64,000 nt of DNA from Phialocephala subalpina (taxonomy: Eukaryota; Ascomycota; Leotiomycetes; Helotiales; Mollisiaceae), in contig FJOG01000002.1 of assembly GCA_900073065.1 (NCBI GenBank), positions 2,728,354 to 2,792,353 of the forward strand. Reading direction: 5' to 3'. Below the pieces are notes generated by a model, which was given only the letters and a program-made list of their open reading frames with translations, was not told where the DNA came from and did no database searches. Both the position numbers and the translations under genes were made by a program. Position 1 is the stretch's first letter. Every line of letters starts with the position of its first letter. Below, piece after piece: positions 11,108 to 23,327 of this stretch.

Positions 11108-12174
11108 TTGGGAAGATGGAGTAGACTTTGACGCGTCGAGACTACACCTGGTTTGAATTTTGGTTGGCTGATATTGATTGTTGATCCAACGTGCTTGAAG
11201 GATTGTCGAAGAGGATCTTGAGGAGGTGGGTAGATACGGTAGCGAACAGGAAAGACTCGATTTCGCGATTGTGATGCAGTGAATGATGGTGACGAGTGAC
11301 GAGCTCAACTTTAAAATCTACTACCCAAATCTAGACAGCTAATTGTCATGTGAAACCCTTCGAAAAATAGACTCGATGTGACCCCTCTAGTCGCATAAGT
11401 TCATTTGGAGGCATCTGGAGATAAATCTGGTCGAGAGCAACGGGAGGTATACTCGGCAAGCTCTGAGCACCACTGGAAGCCCACAGAAAAGGAGCTCAAT
11501 GTGACAATTGACAGACTCAGACTCCTTCCAGTAGATGCAACCCTGTTTTGGAATGAAGCGATGTGCTAGAGAGGGATATAGAGAAGGCTCCAAATCTAGG
11601 CAAGATTTGTCTGAAGGCTGGACATAACTTAGAACGAGCTTCAAACATGTATATGGCATGTCATGCTTCTCTATCACTTTCTTGTCTCTTGATTCGAGAG
11701 CTCCGATGTCCCTCACATGTGGGTGCTTTGAAAATGCTCCTTTTAGGGTGGATATTTCCCGTGGCCAAAAATTTCAATTTGGGGAGCTTTGAGTTCTTCA
11801 TTTCCAGCATTGCAGTAATGTCACCGCGTCTTGAACAGAGTCTGATATTGACATCGACACACACACCTTCAAGGGCAATGATGCAAGTAAAGAAGAAAAG
11901 GGGTTGTCATCGCGGAGCCGGGATTAAAGAAGAAGCGGCGATCTCACTAGCGCGGCTAGCGAGCCAATAGAACAGCTAGGCTCAACATGCGGCTAAGCCC
12001 GTTTGTAAACCTTGAGGAAGTCGCGATTTGGCTCACAAAAGCTCAAGACGAAGAAGAAACAACTTCCCCATCCGACTCTTTTTTCCCAGACCCCCATCTC
12101 TTCCCTGTTTTGTGCGCATAAAACATTCGCAGCTGAAACCACTTCCACAACCTCTACAACACCTTTCTAACGTC
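11108..12174. other. Intergenic, no gene seen
   Basis: About 1 kb without a supportable gene. Frames at 11387-11716 (minus) and 11563-11970 (plus) overlap each other and lack coding character. The last 100 bases before 12175 are CTTCC/ACAAC rich and look like a fungal 5' leader. Confidence 0.45.
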
Positions 12175-14560
12175 ATGGCTGTAAGTTTTCTCCTCGATCT
12201 ATCAACAGCTCCTGCACCTTTCTTTCAAGCCTCGATATCCATCGCAGCTAGCATGGAGGCATCATTTAGCAGATGCTTGAGCTATCTGCTAGACCTCCAC
12301 ACCTCAGAGGACCTCGAAACTGACTGCAAAATTCACAGCAACGCCCTCACTACAATCAAGGATACCTTCCAAACGGCGCCGCAGGAGGACACACTGGACT
12401 GCCACCCGGAGCTGCACCTCTACTTCCTAATAACGGCCGTATCATTCAGACTGGAGGGGTAAGAGTACTGTGTGTTGCGGATGTTCGAGGTAAATTAGGA
12501 GAGCAGCGCCTGTCCGCAGCCTGCGCTGACAGGTACCAGGAAATCTCAGATCTTTGAACGATCTTGCAAAGCAAGCACGCGCCGATCATATCATTCATAC
12601 TGGGGACTTTGGTTTCTACGATGGCACGTCCTTAGATCGAATTGCGGAGAAGTGAGAGAGCTCCTGCTTCCCATTTCGCCACGTGCTAACGTGAATTTCC
12701 AGGACCCTCAAGCACGTTGCTCAATACTCACCTTTGATCTCAGAACCAGTGAAGAAGGCGATTGGAGCACCTGGAGCGCCGGTGAAGCAGCGATTCAATG
12801 CGAGCGACCTTCCTCTTTCCGAACTCCCTCAGTTTCTCGACGGCAGCCTTAAACTCGATGTGCCGGTATACACGGTTTGGGGCGCGTGTGAAGATGTGCG
12901 TGTGCTAGAGAAGTTCAGATCCGGCGAATACAAGGTCACAAATCTCCATATCATCGATGAGGCGCGTTCGATGCTACTGGAAATTGGAGGTGTAAAGCTG
13001 AGGCTGTTAGGTCTAGGCGGAGCTGTTGTTATGCACAAGCTATTCGATAACGGTGAAGGACGAACAACCATTGCAGGCGGCCAAGGCACGATGTGGACGA
13101 CGTTGTTACAGATGGGCGAGTTGGTAGACACTGCTAACCGTGTTTACGACCCTACCGAGACACGTATATTCATCACACACGCTTCACCAGCTCGTGAGGG
13201 TATCCTCAACCAGCTTTCTGTCACTCTAAAATCCGACTTCTCGATATCTGCAGGCCTGCATTTCCGTTATGGTAGCTCCTACAACGAGTTCAGTGTCAAT
13301 CCTACCTTGGACCACTACCGCGGAAAGCTTGCTGCCTCGAAGGCATCATTCAACGATGTTTGGGAAACCGTGAAGGGAGAGGTGCAACCAGCCATTTCGC
13401 AGAACGAGGCACAACAAAACTTGTTGCACAACGCGCTGGACATAGTCGACAAGATGCCAAGCACCGCTCTTGGTGGCAATCCTTTTGGTGGCCCTGTTGG
13501 TGGTGCTAATGCGGCAGGTGTTGGGCAGGTCGATGAGAGTGCATTCAAGAACATGTGGAACTTCAATCTGGCGGACGCTGCTTTCGGTTGGCTGGTATTG
13601 GAGGTTCAAGACGGCAGAATTGGGACGGAGATGAGAGCTCAAGGATTCAACTTTGCACACCGAGGCGCAAAGCAACACCCAGCTCATGTCAACCAGCAAG
13701 CCGCCGCACAAGCTCCATCGACTGGATCTGGTACACCTGGATCGAGCCACGCCCTTGTCGCTTCTGCTCCACCAACAGGTCCGGCACGATCACCTTCTGG
13801 GCAACCTGGTCAGCAGCCTTTCAATCAGAGCCAGCAACAGCGTCCTCCACAACAGGCACCAAGAGGTCCAGCTGTGCCAGATGTGAAGTCAGAATCGCCA
13901 GCACCAAAGCCAGCAACTCCTCAACCCCAGACCCAAGTCAACCTTCCAGGACCCACCGACAAGAAGGAAAATGAGAAGATATCGACCCCTGCGGCTACAA
14001 ATGGCACGTCAAATGGAGACGCCGCATCGCCAGTCACGAAGACACAGTCCTCGGAGCCTATCATTGGTCTCTTTATTATGAATGTGACCTCCGATGAGGC
14101 CGTGAGAGAGCTGTTTAAGGACGAGGATAAGGAGAAGATTCTCAAGATAGAGAAGTGGGGTCAATCGAATAAGGTTGCCCATTTCAAGACGATAGAGGAG
14201 CGAGATGCAGTTCTGGCAAGCTTACCAGAGGACGTGAAATCCCGAGCTGGCGAAGACAGAAGCCGTCCACTTGTCAAGATTTTCCAGCCAAGAGAGAGCA
14301 AGTCCTTTGGCGGTAATCGTGGTGGAGCAGGTAATTGGGGCAGCAGCAGAGGCGGAAACAGCTCGAGCACTCCTCAAGGCGGATACCGCAGCGGAGGTGC
14401 AAGCGACAGCGAAGGCGGGCGTGGAGGCCGTGGCGGACGTGGCGCACCAAGAGGAGCACGAGGTGGAGAGAGAGGCCGTGGACGTGGACGAGGCTTCAAG
14501 AGCGGCGAATCATCATCGCCAGCTCCATCCAACGCGACACCTGCTACCGGCGACTCTTAA
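12175..14560 (+). CDS. Calcineurin-like phosphoesterase with RRM-like and RGG regions
   Basis: Four exons (12175-12180, 12339-12489, 12540-12651, 12703-14560) give 708 residues. After MA the second exon reads QRPHYNQGYLPNG, then GGVRVLCVADVRG; the next gives NLRSLNDLAKQARADHIIHT and GDFGFYDG, the metal-binding DxxG ... GDFGFYDG pattern of metallophosphoesterases. Later motifs are YTVWGACEDVRVLEKF and FITHASPAREGILNQLS, with the expected histidine. This fits the fungal DUF2433-type phosphoesterases. A Pro/Gln-rich linker (about residues 320-440) leads to a short RRM-like segment (PIIGLFIMNVTSDEAVREL ... VAHFKTIEERDAVL) and a C-terminal RGG box (GGRGGRGGRGAPRGARGG). The tail implies RNA binding; an RNA-linked phosphoesterase role is inference. 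Introns 2 and 3 have clear branch sites (GCTAAC before 12703); the join of the 6-nt first exon is the least certain. Confidence 0.78.
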
Positions 14561-14984
14561 TCTCCTCGTTTACGATATTCCCTTGCTTTCCACCAAAAGT
14601 CCGCATTCTAGTACATCTTCTTAATGGTCACTTTACGTGATCTGAAGACATCATTGGCCGTTCAGTTTTTCGGCTTTTCCAATAGGTATCAGTGATCTGG
14701 GAACGGAGGCGGAGTTAAATCAGCTTATGCTTCTCTATTTGGGGAGCGATGATAGCTTTTTATTCTGTGTACTTTGGCCCCCATTATTGCAGCATTGATT
14801 GCCTCAAATAGCGTTGCGTGTATTCTAGTTGCGCCAGAAGACAGGGACGTTGGCTGGTGAAGGTGTTTGATCAGCATAGAAAAATACTACAAATCCTTTG
14901 TATCATATACATGATGCCTACATGTGACCTTGGCATGCTTCAGAGCAGAGTCTATACTACAATATGGTACAGTAAATTGCAGAT
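14561..14984. other. Convergent 3' spacer
   Basis: Lies between two convergent stops (phosphoesterase gene and COQ5). Presumed 3' UTRs; nothing else seen. Confidence 0.4.
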
Positions 14985-16047
14985 CTAAGCCTTCTCAACA
15001 GGCTTGATTCCCTTATGAATAGCAGCAATCCCACCCGTCAGATCTTCCCATCCCTTTCCTGGAACCACAAACCCAGCATCCTTAATCATATCCCTAAACT
15101 CCTCCTGCTTCGGAAACTTCTCAATACTCTCAACAAGATACTGATAGCTCGCCCTATCCCCAGCAACCAACTGTCCAATCAACGGTATAGCACCGAAACT
15201 CCACCTCTTATACACAGCATCAAACAACGGATTCGTCACCCCACTAAACTCCAAACAAGCAAACACACCACCCGGCTTCAACACCCTATACGCCTCCCTT
15301 AGTGCTTTCTCCTTATTCGTGAAATTCCTAATCCCGAAAGCAACAGTGTATAAATCCACACTATTCGATTCCACGGTATCGAGATGCTCGGCGTTGGCTA
15401 CAAGCCAGTTTATGCGGGGAGAGTTGGCGTAGGAGGTTTGGAGAGAGCGTTTTTTGCCTTCGGCCAACATGGAAGGGTTTATGTCTGAGATTGTTATGGT
15501 GGACTGGGGGGAGTTATTGATATCTGTGCAGTGGTCGAGGAGGCGGAAGGCGATGTCTCCGGTGCCGCCGGCGATGTCGAGCATTGTCCAGCCCGAGGAG
15601 GGGATGGTTGAGGAGGATCCGGGGTTGATAGAGCGGACGAAATGATCTCTGAATGTTTGTTAGTATACGAATGTACCACATCGGTTTGGAACATAGTATG
15701 AGAGAAGTGAGGTGGGAGAGAACGTACTTCCATAATCTGTGAATCCCTAACGACATGAAGTCGTTCATGGTATCGTACGAGGCTGCTACATTGCTGAATA
15801 CACCAGCAACTTTGGGGTTTCAATCAGCCCAATTCCTCTCAAATCTAGCAGCATATATACCTCTAGCCTCCTTCTCTGCCTCAGCTACCGTCTCGAATCC
15901 AAAATGTGTCGTTCTCTCATGATTCGTAGATTGTGATGGCGATTCTGCTCGTCTGGTTGTACTCGTAAAACACCGGTGAACTTGAGTTGCTTGGAATTGG
16001 GGCTTTGCTGCTCGCAGAAGCGGCCGTAAAGCTAATCTTGAGGCCAT
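14985..16047 (-). CDS. COQ5: COQ5, ubiquinone biosynthesis C-methyltransferase
   Basis: Three exons (16047-15861, 15809-15728, 15648-14985) give 310 residues. COQ5 is the mitochondrial SAM-dependent C-methylase (UbiE family) that makes 2-methoxy-5-methyl-6-polyprenyl-benzoquinol. The N-terminus ([19 protein letters not shown] ... RCFTSTTRR) is a typical matrix-targeting sequence. Family motifs are split by introns: [32 protein letters not shown], then the SAM site [32 protein letters not shown], and [20 protein letters not shown] with [13 protein letters not shown]. The start at 16047 is the first ATG of the targeting sequence; an in-frame TTG further upstream is not credible. Introns are 51 and 79 nt. 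Length is normal for fungal Coq5. Confidence 0.95.
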
Positions 16048-16391
16048 TGAGCAGGGACGAGTGAGAATCAATCAGTTTGAATTCTCCTGAGGGAACGAGG
16101 CTGATCAAAAAATGTCAACTCGTTCGAGTTCTTCAGCCTCGCTGCCTGAGGCTGAAAGCCTTATAGGTCACGTGTAATATCAGGGGTACAATTTTGGAGA
16201 TTAATATGAAGGTTTCTAGGTAGTATTCATCATTGGTATACTTTAATTAGGCTTCAGAAAGGGTGTTGTAGAGTCCTCAAGCGTTGAGGAGTGCAGAACA
16301 GCGCTGCAGCGAGGACATTGTCCGTCAAGTCTATAGCTTCAGAGTAGGCGAGGAGATTTCGAGTAGATTTCGAACAATATATCATATTTAT
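16048..16391. promoter_or_regulatory. COQ5 upstream region
   Basis: 344 bases between the COQ5 start and the stop of the upstream Zn2Cys6 gene, both minus strand. It contains a GC-rich inverted repeat near 16135-16155 (CAGCCTCGCTGCCTGAGGCTG; AGCCT/AGGCT arms). No gene. Confidence 0.35.
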
Positions 16392-18243
16392 TCATTGTTG
16401 CCATACATCAAGATCGACAAGGTCCAGATCTTTTCTCTTTTCTTCGACTATCTCCCAAAGTTCTTTGAATGGTACTTCACAGAAGTACTCCATCCATAGC
16501 ACCTTCGTTAAGTGTGGCTTCATCTCTGCCCAGGAACGAATGCGCATAGCCGTAACCACAGGAACAAGATGTCCTATGAACCAGTTTCTCTCCGGAGGCT
16601 CAGATACAAGAGCACCAGTTGATAGCAGCCATGGCAGAAGAGTATGATTCCCCCCAGAGATTGTCAGCAAAGGACCGAGGGCGAGCTTCAGTTTATGCAT
16701 CATTGTATTCAACATGAGCCTGTTGTATTGTTAGTAAGAGCAAGACATGCGATGAAGAGACGACATACTCAGGACTAGGGTAGTTGTTCTTCCAAGGCAT
16801 GAAACAGAGAGAGACTGCTGCCAACCGCATTGATTCTGAGACGCTGGCAACCAACGGCCCTTCATCAACTGGTATGGGCAATGCCAGCACGCGAGCCAAA
16901 ATTTCTGAGCACTTTGATGGAGCAGCATTATGTGGCCAAGTCATGTCCGCTAAGTTGGTCATGTATCTCAGAAATCTCAGTATTTGGGCATGGTCCTTCG
17001 CGAGATCAGCGTTGTCGAATCGAAATAGTCGTAGATCGGGCGCGAGCTCCATTGTGTCTGCAGACATAGGCTCGAAACGCGTTTCTGGTATGAATTGCAG
17101 TTCAGTCGTCACTGTCAAGGTGATTCTATTAAATGTTAGAGTGTGTGACAGATATTGTGAAGTGATGTACAGACCCGAATATTAGATTGGCTAACATGTG
17201 GTTGCTTTCTCTGATCTCTTCAAGACCTCCTCTCAGTTTGACCATCCTCTTTAGGCCACTGACGTGCATTTCGACCATCCTGAAATTGTTCCTTTCAAAC
17301 TTCAAAACGGTCAAGTTAGCTAAGAGACCTTTAGATACACTAGAATTTCAGGCACATACCTCGACGATGATAAGGAACAACACGGAAGCGATAGTCTGAT
17401 CACTTAGACCTAAAATAGGGTCTTCGACTCGTTCTCGTAGAAGACTGATACACTCCTTGTTGAGGAGGAATTTGTTCTGTGCTTCGCGATCGCCACCCCT
17501 CAGGATCTCTAAGTCTAGGGCGCTGAGTTGTAAAGTTGCGTGGAACAATACAGGATCATCAGCTGCTAATTGCCATACAGCCTGAGTATGTTAGAATATA
17601 TCTTCTCTTCTGCGGACTTGTGAGATATTGACTTACCTGCATGATTGGGAATGCCTCGTGGTCAAGATGTACTGGATAGGTTTTATTATTGAAGTTTTGA
17701 AAATCTAAAAGTTTTCCAAGAAATTAACAAATGCATCAAAAGGGATAGAATATTTTGAAGCGAACGAAGTTTTGTGTTTACTTACAGTGATGCATTAATC
17801 GCTGAGTATTGGGGACGTGGGATTTTGGGTAACACTCGAATGGGTCTATCCCGGAGCCAGGGCCAAAAAGGAGGACATTCTTCGGTGGCTTGCGGGCCAT
17901 ACCACTTGTTTTCTTGATGGATAACAGAGGACGGGCGGGTACAATGTGTGGCTCATTCTGAGTGGTCGCAAAGTCGCATTTCTCTATGTCTTTGTAGTGC
18001 CTTGCACAGTTCTTACCTTATTCATATTAGTTAAAAGAACGATTTCAAGAATAAAAAGTTCGGGGCCTCACATAGAGGTCTTCTCTCATCGCACTGTTTT
18101 CCGTATGAGCATTACTCCAAACCTATTCAACCAATCAAACTCACCTTGACTTTACGAAGCTTGCATTGCTGGCATCCATTACGAGACTTCTTGTGCTGTC
18201 TCTTTGGAACTAAAACAGGGGTTGCAGCCTCTTCGGGTGACAT
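16392..18243 (-). CDS. Zn2Cys6 binuclear-cluster transcription factor
   Basis: A multi-exon fungal regulator starting MSPEEAATPVLVPKRQHKKS. The DNA-binding cluster is assembled from three exons (18243-18145, 18093-18072, 18016-17786): NGCQQCKLRKVK + CDERRPL + CKNCARHYKDIEKC, giving C-x2-C-x6-C-x6-C-x2-C-x9-C, slightly long in the last loop. The middle exon is only 22 nt. Downstream segments include FGPGSGIDPFECYPKSHVPN, YPVHLDHEAFPIMQAVWQLA, then the regulatory region (LELAP-type text MELAPDLRLFRFDNADLAKD) and a C-terminal PHLTKVLWMEYFCEVPF ending DVWQQ. This middle and C-terminal style is that of Zn2Cys6 proteins with the fungal-specific Fungal_trans_2-like region. Targets unknown. It lies 0.8 kb from a dead GMC oxidoreductase that it may once have regulated (speculation). 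Confidence 0.85.
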
Positions 18244-19076
18244 GATTGAATAATGGGAAGAAGAATGGAGAAAGACACGCAATGGCTGAAAATTCAAACA
18301 CTGGAACCCGAGCTTCTGCAGCAGCTCAAGATAAATATGCTTAAGAAAGCAAGTCGGACGGCACTTGCACATCAACGTTCTCGGCACAGTCAGCGTTAGG
18401 GATGAAGTGTTTGTGATCCCGGAAAGTAGATCCTCTGGTGCGTGCTCAGATGTACCAAACAAGCATCATCTGCGAATCATTCAGCACATCATGCACCTCA
18501 ATCCGAACCCGAGTTCTTCAGGGGGTTTTGGTGGGTCGTGGTCGTGCATTATTCGAGATTGACTACACGTCAACACCGTCAACCTTGCATCATGCTCTCC
18601 TCCATTGAGCCTCTCAACTTCCCCAACTGTGCTCTAATTTGCCTAAACATGCACCGCGCCAAGGGTTTCATTAGCTCACTTACGTCTCGACAAACGAAGA
18701 AAGCTTTCAAGTAACATGTTGCATCGCAATCCAAAGACGCACCTGAAAACGAACCCGGAGAGGCCAAATGCCTAGCCCATTTCGAGCCAATCAGGAGATG
18801 TCGCTTACACGGCCCAACACTTCCCCTTTGTGGTTGTTCTTGCGCCCGCCTTGAGGCTCGATCATGGGGAGCAAGTCAGCTCGAAACACTTTCTTTTCCA
18901 GTATAAGTATGCTTTCTGCTATCCTCTCTGTCGTTTTCATAAGAAGGGACTGCCTCACGTGAGGTTTTGAGTTCTGCGGTATCCTGGACATCAGAGCAAA
19001 GAAACGAACATCAGAAAACGCGTTGCATCAAGACCGAGCAGACGAATATCTTTGGATATACTTCAGAGTGGTCAAT
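18244..19076. other. Spacer between divergent Zn2Cys6 and GMC relic
   Basis: 833 bases with no supportable gene. It would hold the promoter of the regulator on one side and of the decayed oxidoreductase on the other. Confidence 0.4.
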
Positions 19077-20968
19077 ATGACTTCATCCACCCTTAAAGAA
19101 TCTTAATATGACTTCATAGGAGGAGGAGGAGGAACGGCAGGTTTGGTCGTCGCTGCCCGTCTAGTATAAGACTCCAACATCCATGTTCTAGTCATCGAAG
19201 CAGGCCCCGATCCCAGCGAGGACTTTCGAGTCAACACTCCAGCCATGTGGCCAAGCTTGGGCGGATCTGATGTCGATTGGCAATTCAAGTTGACTCCGCA
19301 ATTTTTCTCCATTGTCCCACTTCATCTGGTACTTTCACTGACAGATTTTAGAAGCATCTCAATGGCCGCGAGGTAAAACATCCTCAAGGTCGAGCCCTTG
19401 GAGGTTCAAGTGCTATCAATGCTGAGGCTTGGATTCCGCCTTCTGCAGCTGTTGTCGATGCATGGGAGCAGATGGGGAATCCTAGCTGGAATTGGTTGAC
19501 TCTCGCACCATACTATCGCAAATCTCACACTCTTGTCTTGCTAGACGCATGGACATCTACGCATCTAGGTCTCAAATGGGTTGATGAGCAGCTAAAAGGC
19601 GACTCGGGACCAATCCTTCCTTGGCTTGACTGAGGATCCGATGTCCAAAGCCTGGAACGATACCTTCAAGACTCTCAACCATGAGATTACTGGCGATCCA
19701 TTTTCAGGCCAATCCACTGGAGGCTACAGCAACCCGAGTTCTGTCGATCCAGCTTCGAAGACGCGGAGCTATTCTGTCTCTGGGTACCTCAAACCTGTCA
19801 GGAAGCGAGGAAGCCTCAAAGCCATGACAGGCACCCCAGCTCAGCGAATTGTCTTCGAAGCCGCCGGTGAAAATCATACCGCACGTGGCGTGGAGGTTCT
19901 TCAAGACGGAAAACCTATCATTATCACCGCCAAGAAGGAGGTCATCCTGGCCGCTGGCTGTTTCCGATCCCCAAAGCTTCTCGAGTTGTCTGGTATTGGA
20001 AGCAGCCAATTGCTGGGGTCTCTCAATGTCCCTCTTTTGGTCGACAATCCGAACGTGGGAGAGAACTTGCAAGATCATCTCATGACTGGTATCAGCTTCG
20101 AAGTTAAGGAAGGTATCGAGGCCAAAGATCCACTGATTCGTCAGGAGCCAGACGCTATTCAAACCGCCCTGAAGATGTATGCAGAAGAGAAGAAGGGCCA
20201 ACTTTGCCTTGCAGGTATTGGATCTCATGGCTTCATGCCCTTGCTTGACTCGGAATCTGGAGACGGGAAACAAGAGCAGGACGAGCTGATCGATCAATAT
20301 ATATCTGAAGGCGACGATCCTGTCTTCAAAGAACATGTCCGTTCGCTGTTGAAGAACCCGGACGAAGGATCAGGAGCATTGTTCATGATCCTCGCTCAGG
20401 CGAATTGGCATGGCAATCCTCCACAACCAGAGAACTTTGCGACTCTTGGCGTCATCCAAACACACCCAATGTCCCATGGCTCGGTGCACCTTGCTTCCAA
20501 AGACGGCTAGGGCCACCGAAGATTGGGTCGAACTACCTACCTCACCCATTGGATCTCGAGGTATATGCCCGTCATATCCTCTTCCTCCAGACTCTCGCCA
20601 AGACCGAACCATCGGCATCATATCTCAAGCCTGACGGCAAGCGAAACTATCCCACTGCCTTCCTCAAGAATCTCGATGACGCGAAAGAATATGCTCGACC
20701 GACCTCTGTACCAGGTTATCATTATTCTGGAATGTGCGCTATATTGCCGAGAGACAAAGGAGGCGTCGTCAACGAGCGGTTTTTGGTTCATGGGACGAAA
20801 AATTTGCGAGTAGTGGATGCCAGTATCATGCCGCTCATTTAAAGAGGTAATTGTCAGACTTCTGTGTATGCTGTTGCGGAACGAGCGGCGGATTTGATTA
20901 AGTTGTACCGCGGATTGAAAGTGTATGATGGATGTGGTGGTAGCCAGAGTCTCGACGCGGGTAGCTGA
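19077..20968 (+). pseudogene. GMC oxidoreductase (FAD), multiply broken
   Basis: The conce-intact product would be a glucose-methanol-choline flavoenzyme: GGGGTAGLVVAARL (FAD Rossmann site), VLVIEAGPDPSEDFRVNTPA, HPQGRALGGSSAINAEAWIP, ELSGIGSSQLLGSL, VGENLQDHLMTG, GYHYSGMCAILPRDKGGVVN and FLVHGTKNLRVVDASIMPL are all present in order, with a plausible intron ending near 19351. Lesions: TAA at 19104-19106 directly after MTSSTLKES; TAA at 19167-19169 after VAARLV; a frame change near 19605-19625 (in the stretch before LTEDPMSKAW); TAG at 20508-20510 with a frame change before PPKIGSNYL; and TAA at 20840-20842, after which RGNCQTSVYAVAERAADLIK continues in the same frame to 20968. Five independent lesions rule out a simple sequencing slip. 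Substrate unknown. Confidence 0.85.
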
Positions 20969-21659
20969 TGAAGTTGAGATAGCAGTCGAGGCGACGAGGA
21001 TAACGAGAGATGAGAAACACGTAGGGTATGAAGCAATTAATTTTGAAGAGAACATCCTACTCACACCCTCAATGCATGACTAGTCCCATCATAGATTGTC
21101 TTGAAGCGAGAAGTGAAAGTGATCTTGTCCGCCTCAGCTCTGTTCGCTTTCACAACCACCGATATAGATTTAAATAAGCATAACTACTTCCAAGAATTAG
21201 TGAGTTGGATTACTAGAAACGGGTTTAAAGGACATGTGTCTAGCCGAGAAAAGAGACTCACTGGTCGAACTAGGGTTAACACCTGAAAGAGATCGTGCTA
21301 AGGATAAACAACGTTAAATCGTTGTACTAAGCCACCTACTTGCCATGGTCCTAGCAGTTAGGTGGCAAATGTTTGCCAATTTTTTCTATGAATTCTGTCT
21401 CTTTTTTGGAGCCTTTTTTGCTCTTTTTGAATCTTCAAGTAAAGGGGAAGGCATTCAGGGGCTGCGGATCCGAATACTGTAAGCGAATTGTTAACCCCAC
21501 AATCCGGGGAAAGGCTCGAGCGGCTTGCTTCGGCTGACCACACTTTCGAAGATCAACAAACTCCTTTCGCCGTGAACAATGTCATGAACTCCCATTGATG
21601 TCCGACTTCAAGTCGGGAACATTTCAAAAGATACACGAATCTCATACACGACCTCAGTC
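20969..21659. other. Spacer upstream of the E1-alpha gene
   Basis: No gene supported. Contains AT-rich text near 21165-21200 and the promoter of the next gene. Confidence 0.4.
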
Positions 21660-23107
21660 ATGAAAGTCCCTCTTCAGCGCCTGGCGCGCAGACCTCAGCC
21701 CTTCAAAGCACATCCCTTCCTTCGACCTCTACACTCACAACGATGGAACTCCTCTCTATCCCAGAAGCCAGGAGCAGCAGGGTAATTTTCCTCTCCATAA
21801 CATGTTGGCACCTGCTCAACAAAACCAGTGTCCGCTTCCCCGGCGCAGTCGACAGCAAGTTCACCTCCGCTCTCTTCTTCGAGCACCCCTCTACCTACCC
21901 CGCGATCCCCACCTACCGCTGCATGTCCCCCGACGGCGACATAATCGACCCAGCCTTCACTCCCGCCTCCGATACTCTCGCCCTCCAAATGTACGAAAAC
22001 ATGCTGTCCGTCTCGATAATGGACGTAATCATGTTCGACGCCCAACGACAAGGCCGACTCAGTTTCTACATGACAGGACAAGGGGAAGAAGGGACGTGTG
22101 TTGGATCTGCGAGTGCATTGGAGATTGAGGACGTGGTGTTTTGTCAGTATAGGGAGGCGGGGGTGTTTAAGCAGCGGGGATATACATTTGAGGATTTTAT
22201 GAGCCAGTTGTTTGCGAACAAGAAAGATCATGGGAGAGGAAGGAATATGCCAGTGCATTATGGGAGTAAAGCTTTGAATATCGTATGTCCCCTACCAAAC
22301 CCAATCGTAGAAATAGCTGCTGACCAAGAATAGCACACAATATCCTCCCCACTAGCAACACAAATCCCCCAAGCCTCCGGAGCAGCCTATGCCTTAAAAA
22401 TGCAACGCCTCACAAACCCTAACATCCCACCCCGAATAGTAGCCTGCTACTTCGGCGAAGGCGCCGCGTCCGAAGGAGACTTCCATGCCGCTCTAAATAT
22501 AGCAGCCACTCGCTCCTGTCCCGTAGTCTTCATCTGTCGAAACAACGGATACGCAATCAGTACTCCAACTCTCGAACAATACCGAGGAGATGGAATTGCG
22601 AGTCGAGGGATAGGGTATGGGATTGATACTATTCGTGTGGATGGAAATGATATCTGGGCAGTGAGGGAAGTGACGAAGCGAGCTAGGGAATTGGCGTTGA
22701 AGGACGGAGGGAGACCGGTGTTGATTGAGGCTATGAGTTATAGGATAAGTCATCACAGTACGAGTGATGATTCATTTGCCTATAGAGCGAGGGTTGAGGT
22801 TGAGGATTGGAAGAGGAGGGATAACCCTATTACGAGATTACGGAAGTATTTGGAGAAGAAGGGGGTTTGGGATGAGGAGAAAGAGAATGAGGCCAGAGGA
22901 AGGATACGGAAGGAGGCCTTGATGGCATTTGCACAGGCTGAGAAGGAGAAGAAGCCGGCGCTGAGGTGTATGTTTGAGGATGTCTATGAAGAGATGACGC
23001 CTGAAGTTAAGGCGCAGATGAAGGAGCTCAAGGATGTACTTGATAGGTATCCGGAAGAGTACGATGTTGCTGAGTTTGAGGGTGGGAAAGATACCTTGTC
23101 ACAATAG
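21660..23107 (+). CDS. BCKDHA: Branched-chain 2-oxoacid dehydrogenase E1 alpha, mitochondrial
   Basis: Three exons (21660-21781, 21829-22282, 22334-23107) give 449 residues. The E1 alpha subunit uses thiamine diphosphate to decarboxylate 2-oxoisovalerate and related acids from valine, leucine and isoleucine. The start ([20 protein letters not shown]) is a mitochondrial presequence. Family landmarks are [81 protein letters not shown], the ThDP-binding [33 protein letters not shown], and the phosphorylation-loop region [12 protein letters not shown]. The spacing and length are normal. It converges with the Cue2-like gene; their stops are 220 bases apart. Confidence 0.95.
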
Positions 23108-23327
23108 ACAATTAGATGTACATTCACCAAAGTCTCGTCTGAGTGTCAACAATGATTATGAATTACTTCAAATCTATGCTCTATCGACATAGAACATACA
23201 CCTCTAGACTATACAGCGCCTCATGTCTATGTGTCTAGCTCATGGTATCATGAACATAAACCCAACGCTAAACCATATCCCAAACTCCACAAAATGCCAA
23301 CAAGATCGTCAACTCACATCTCTTTCA

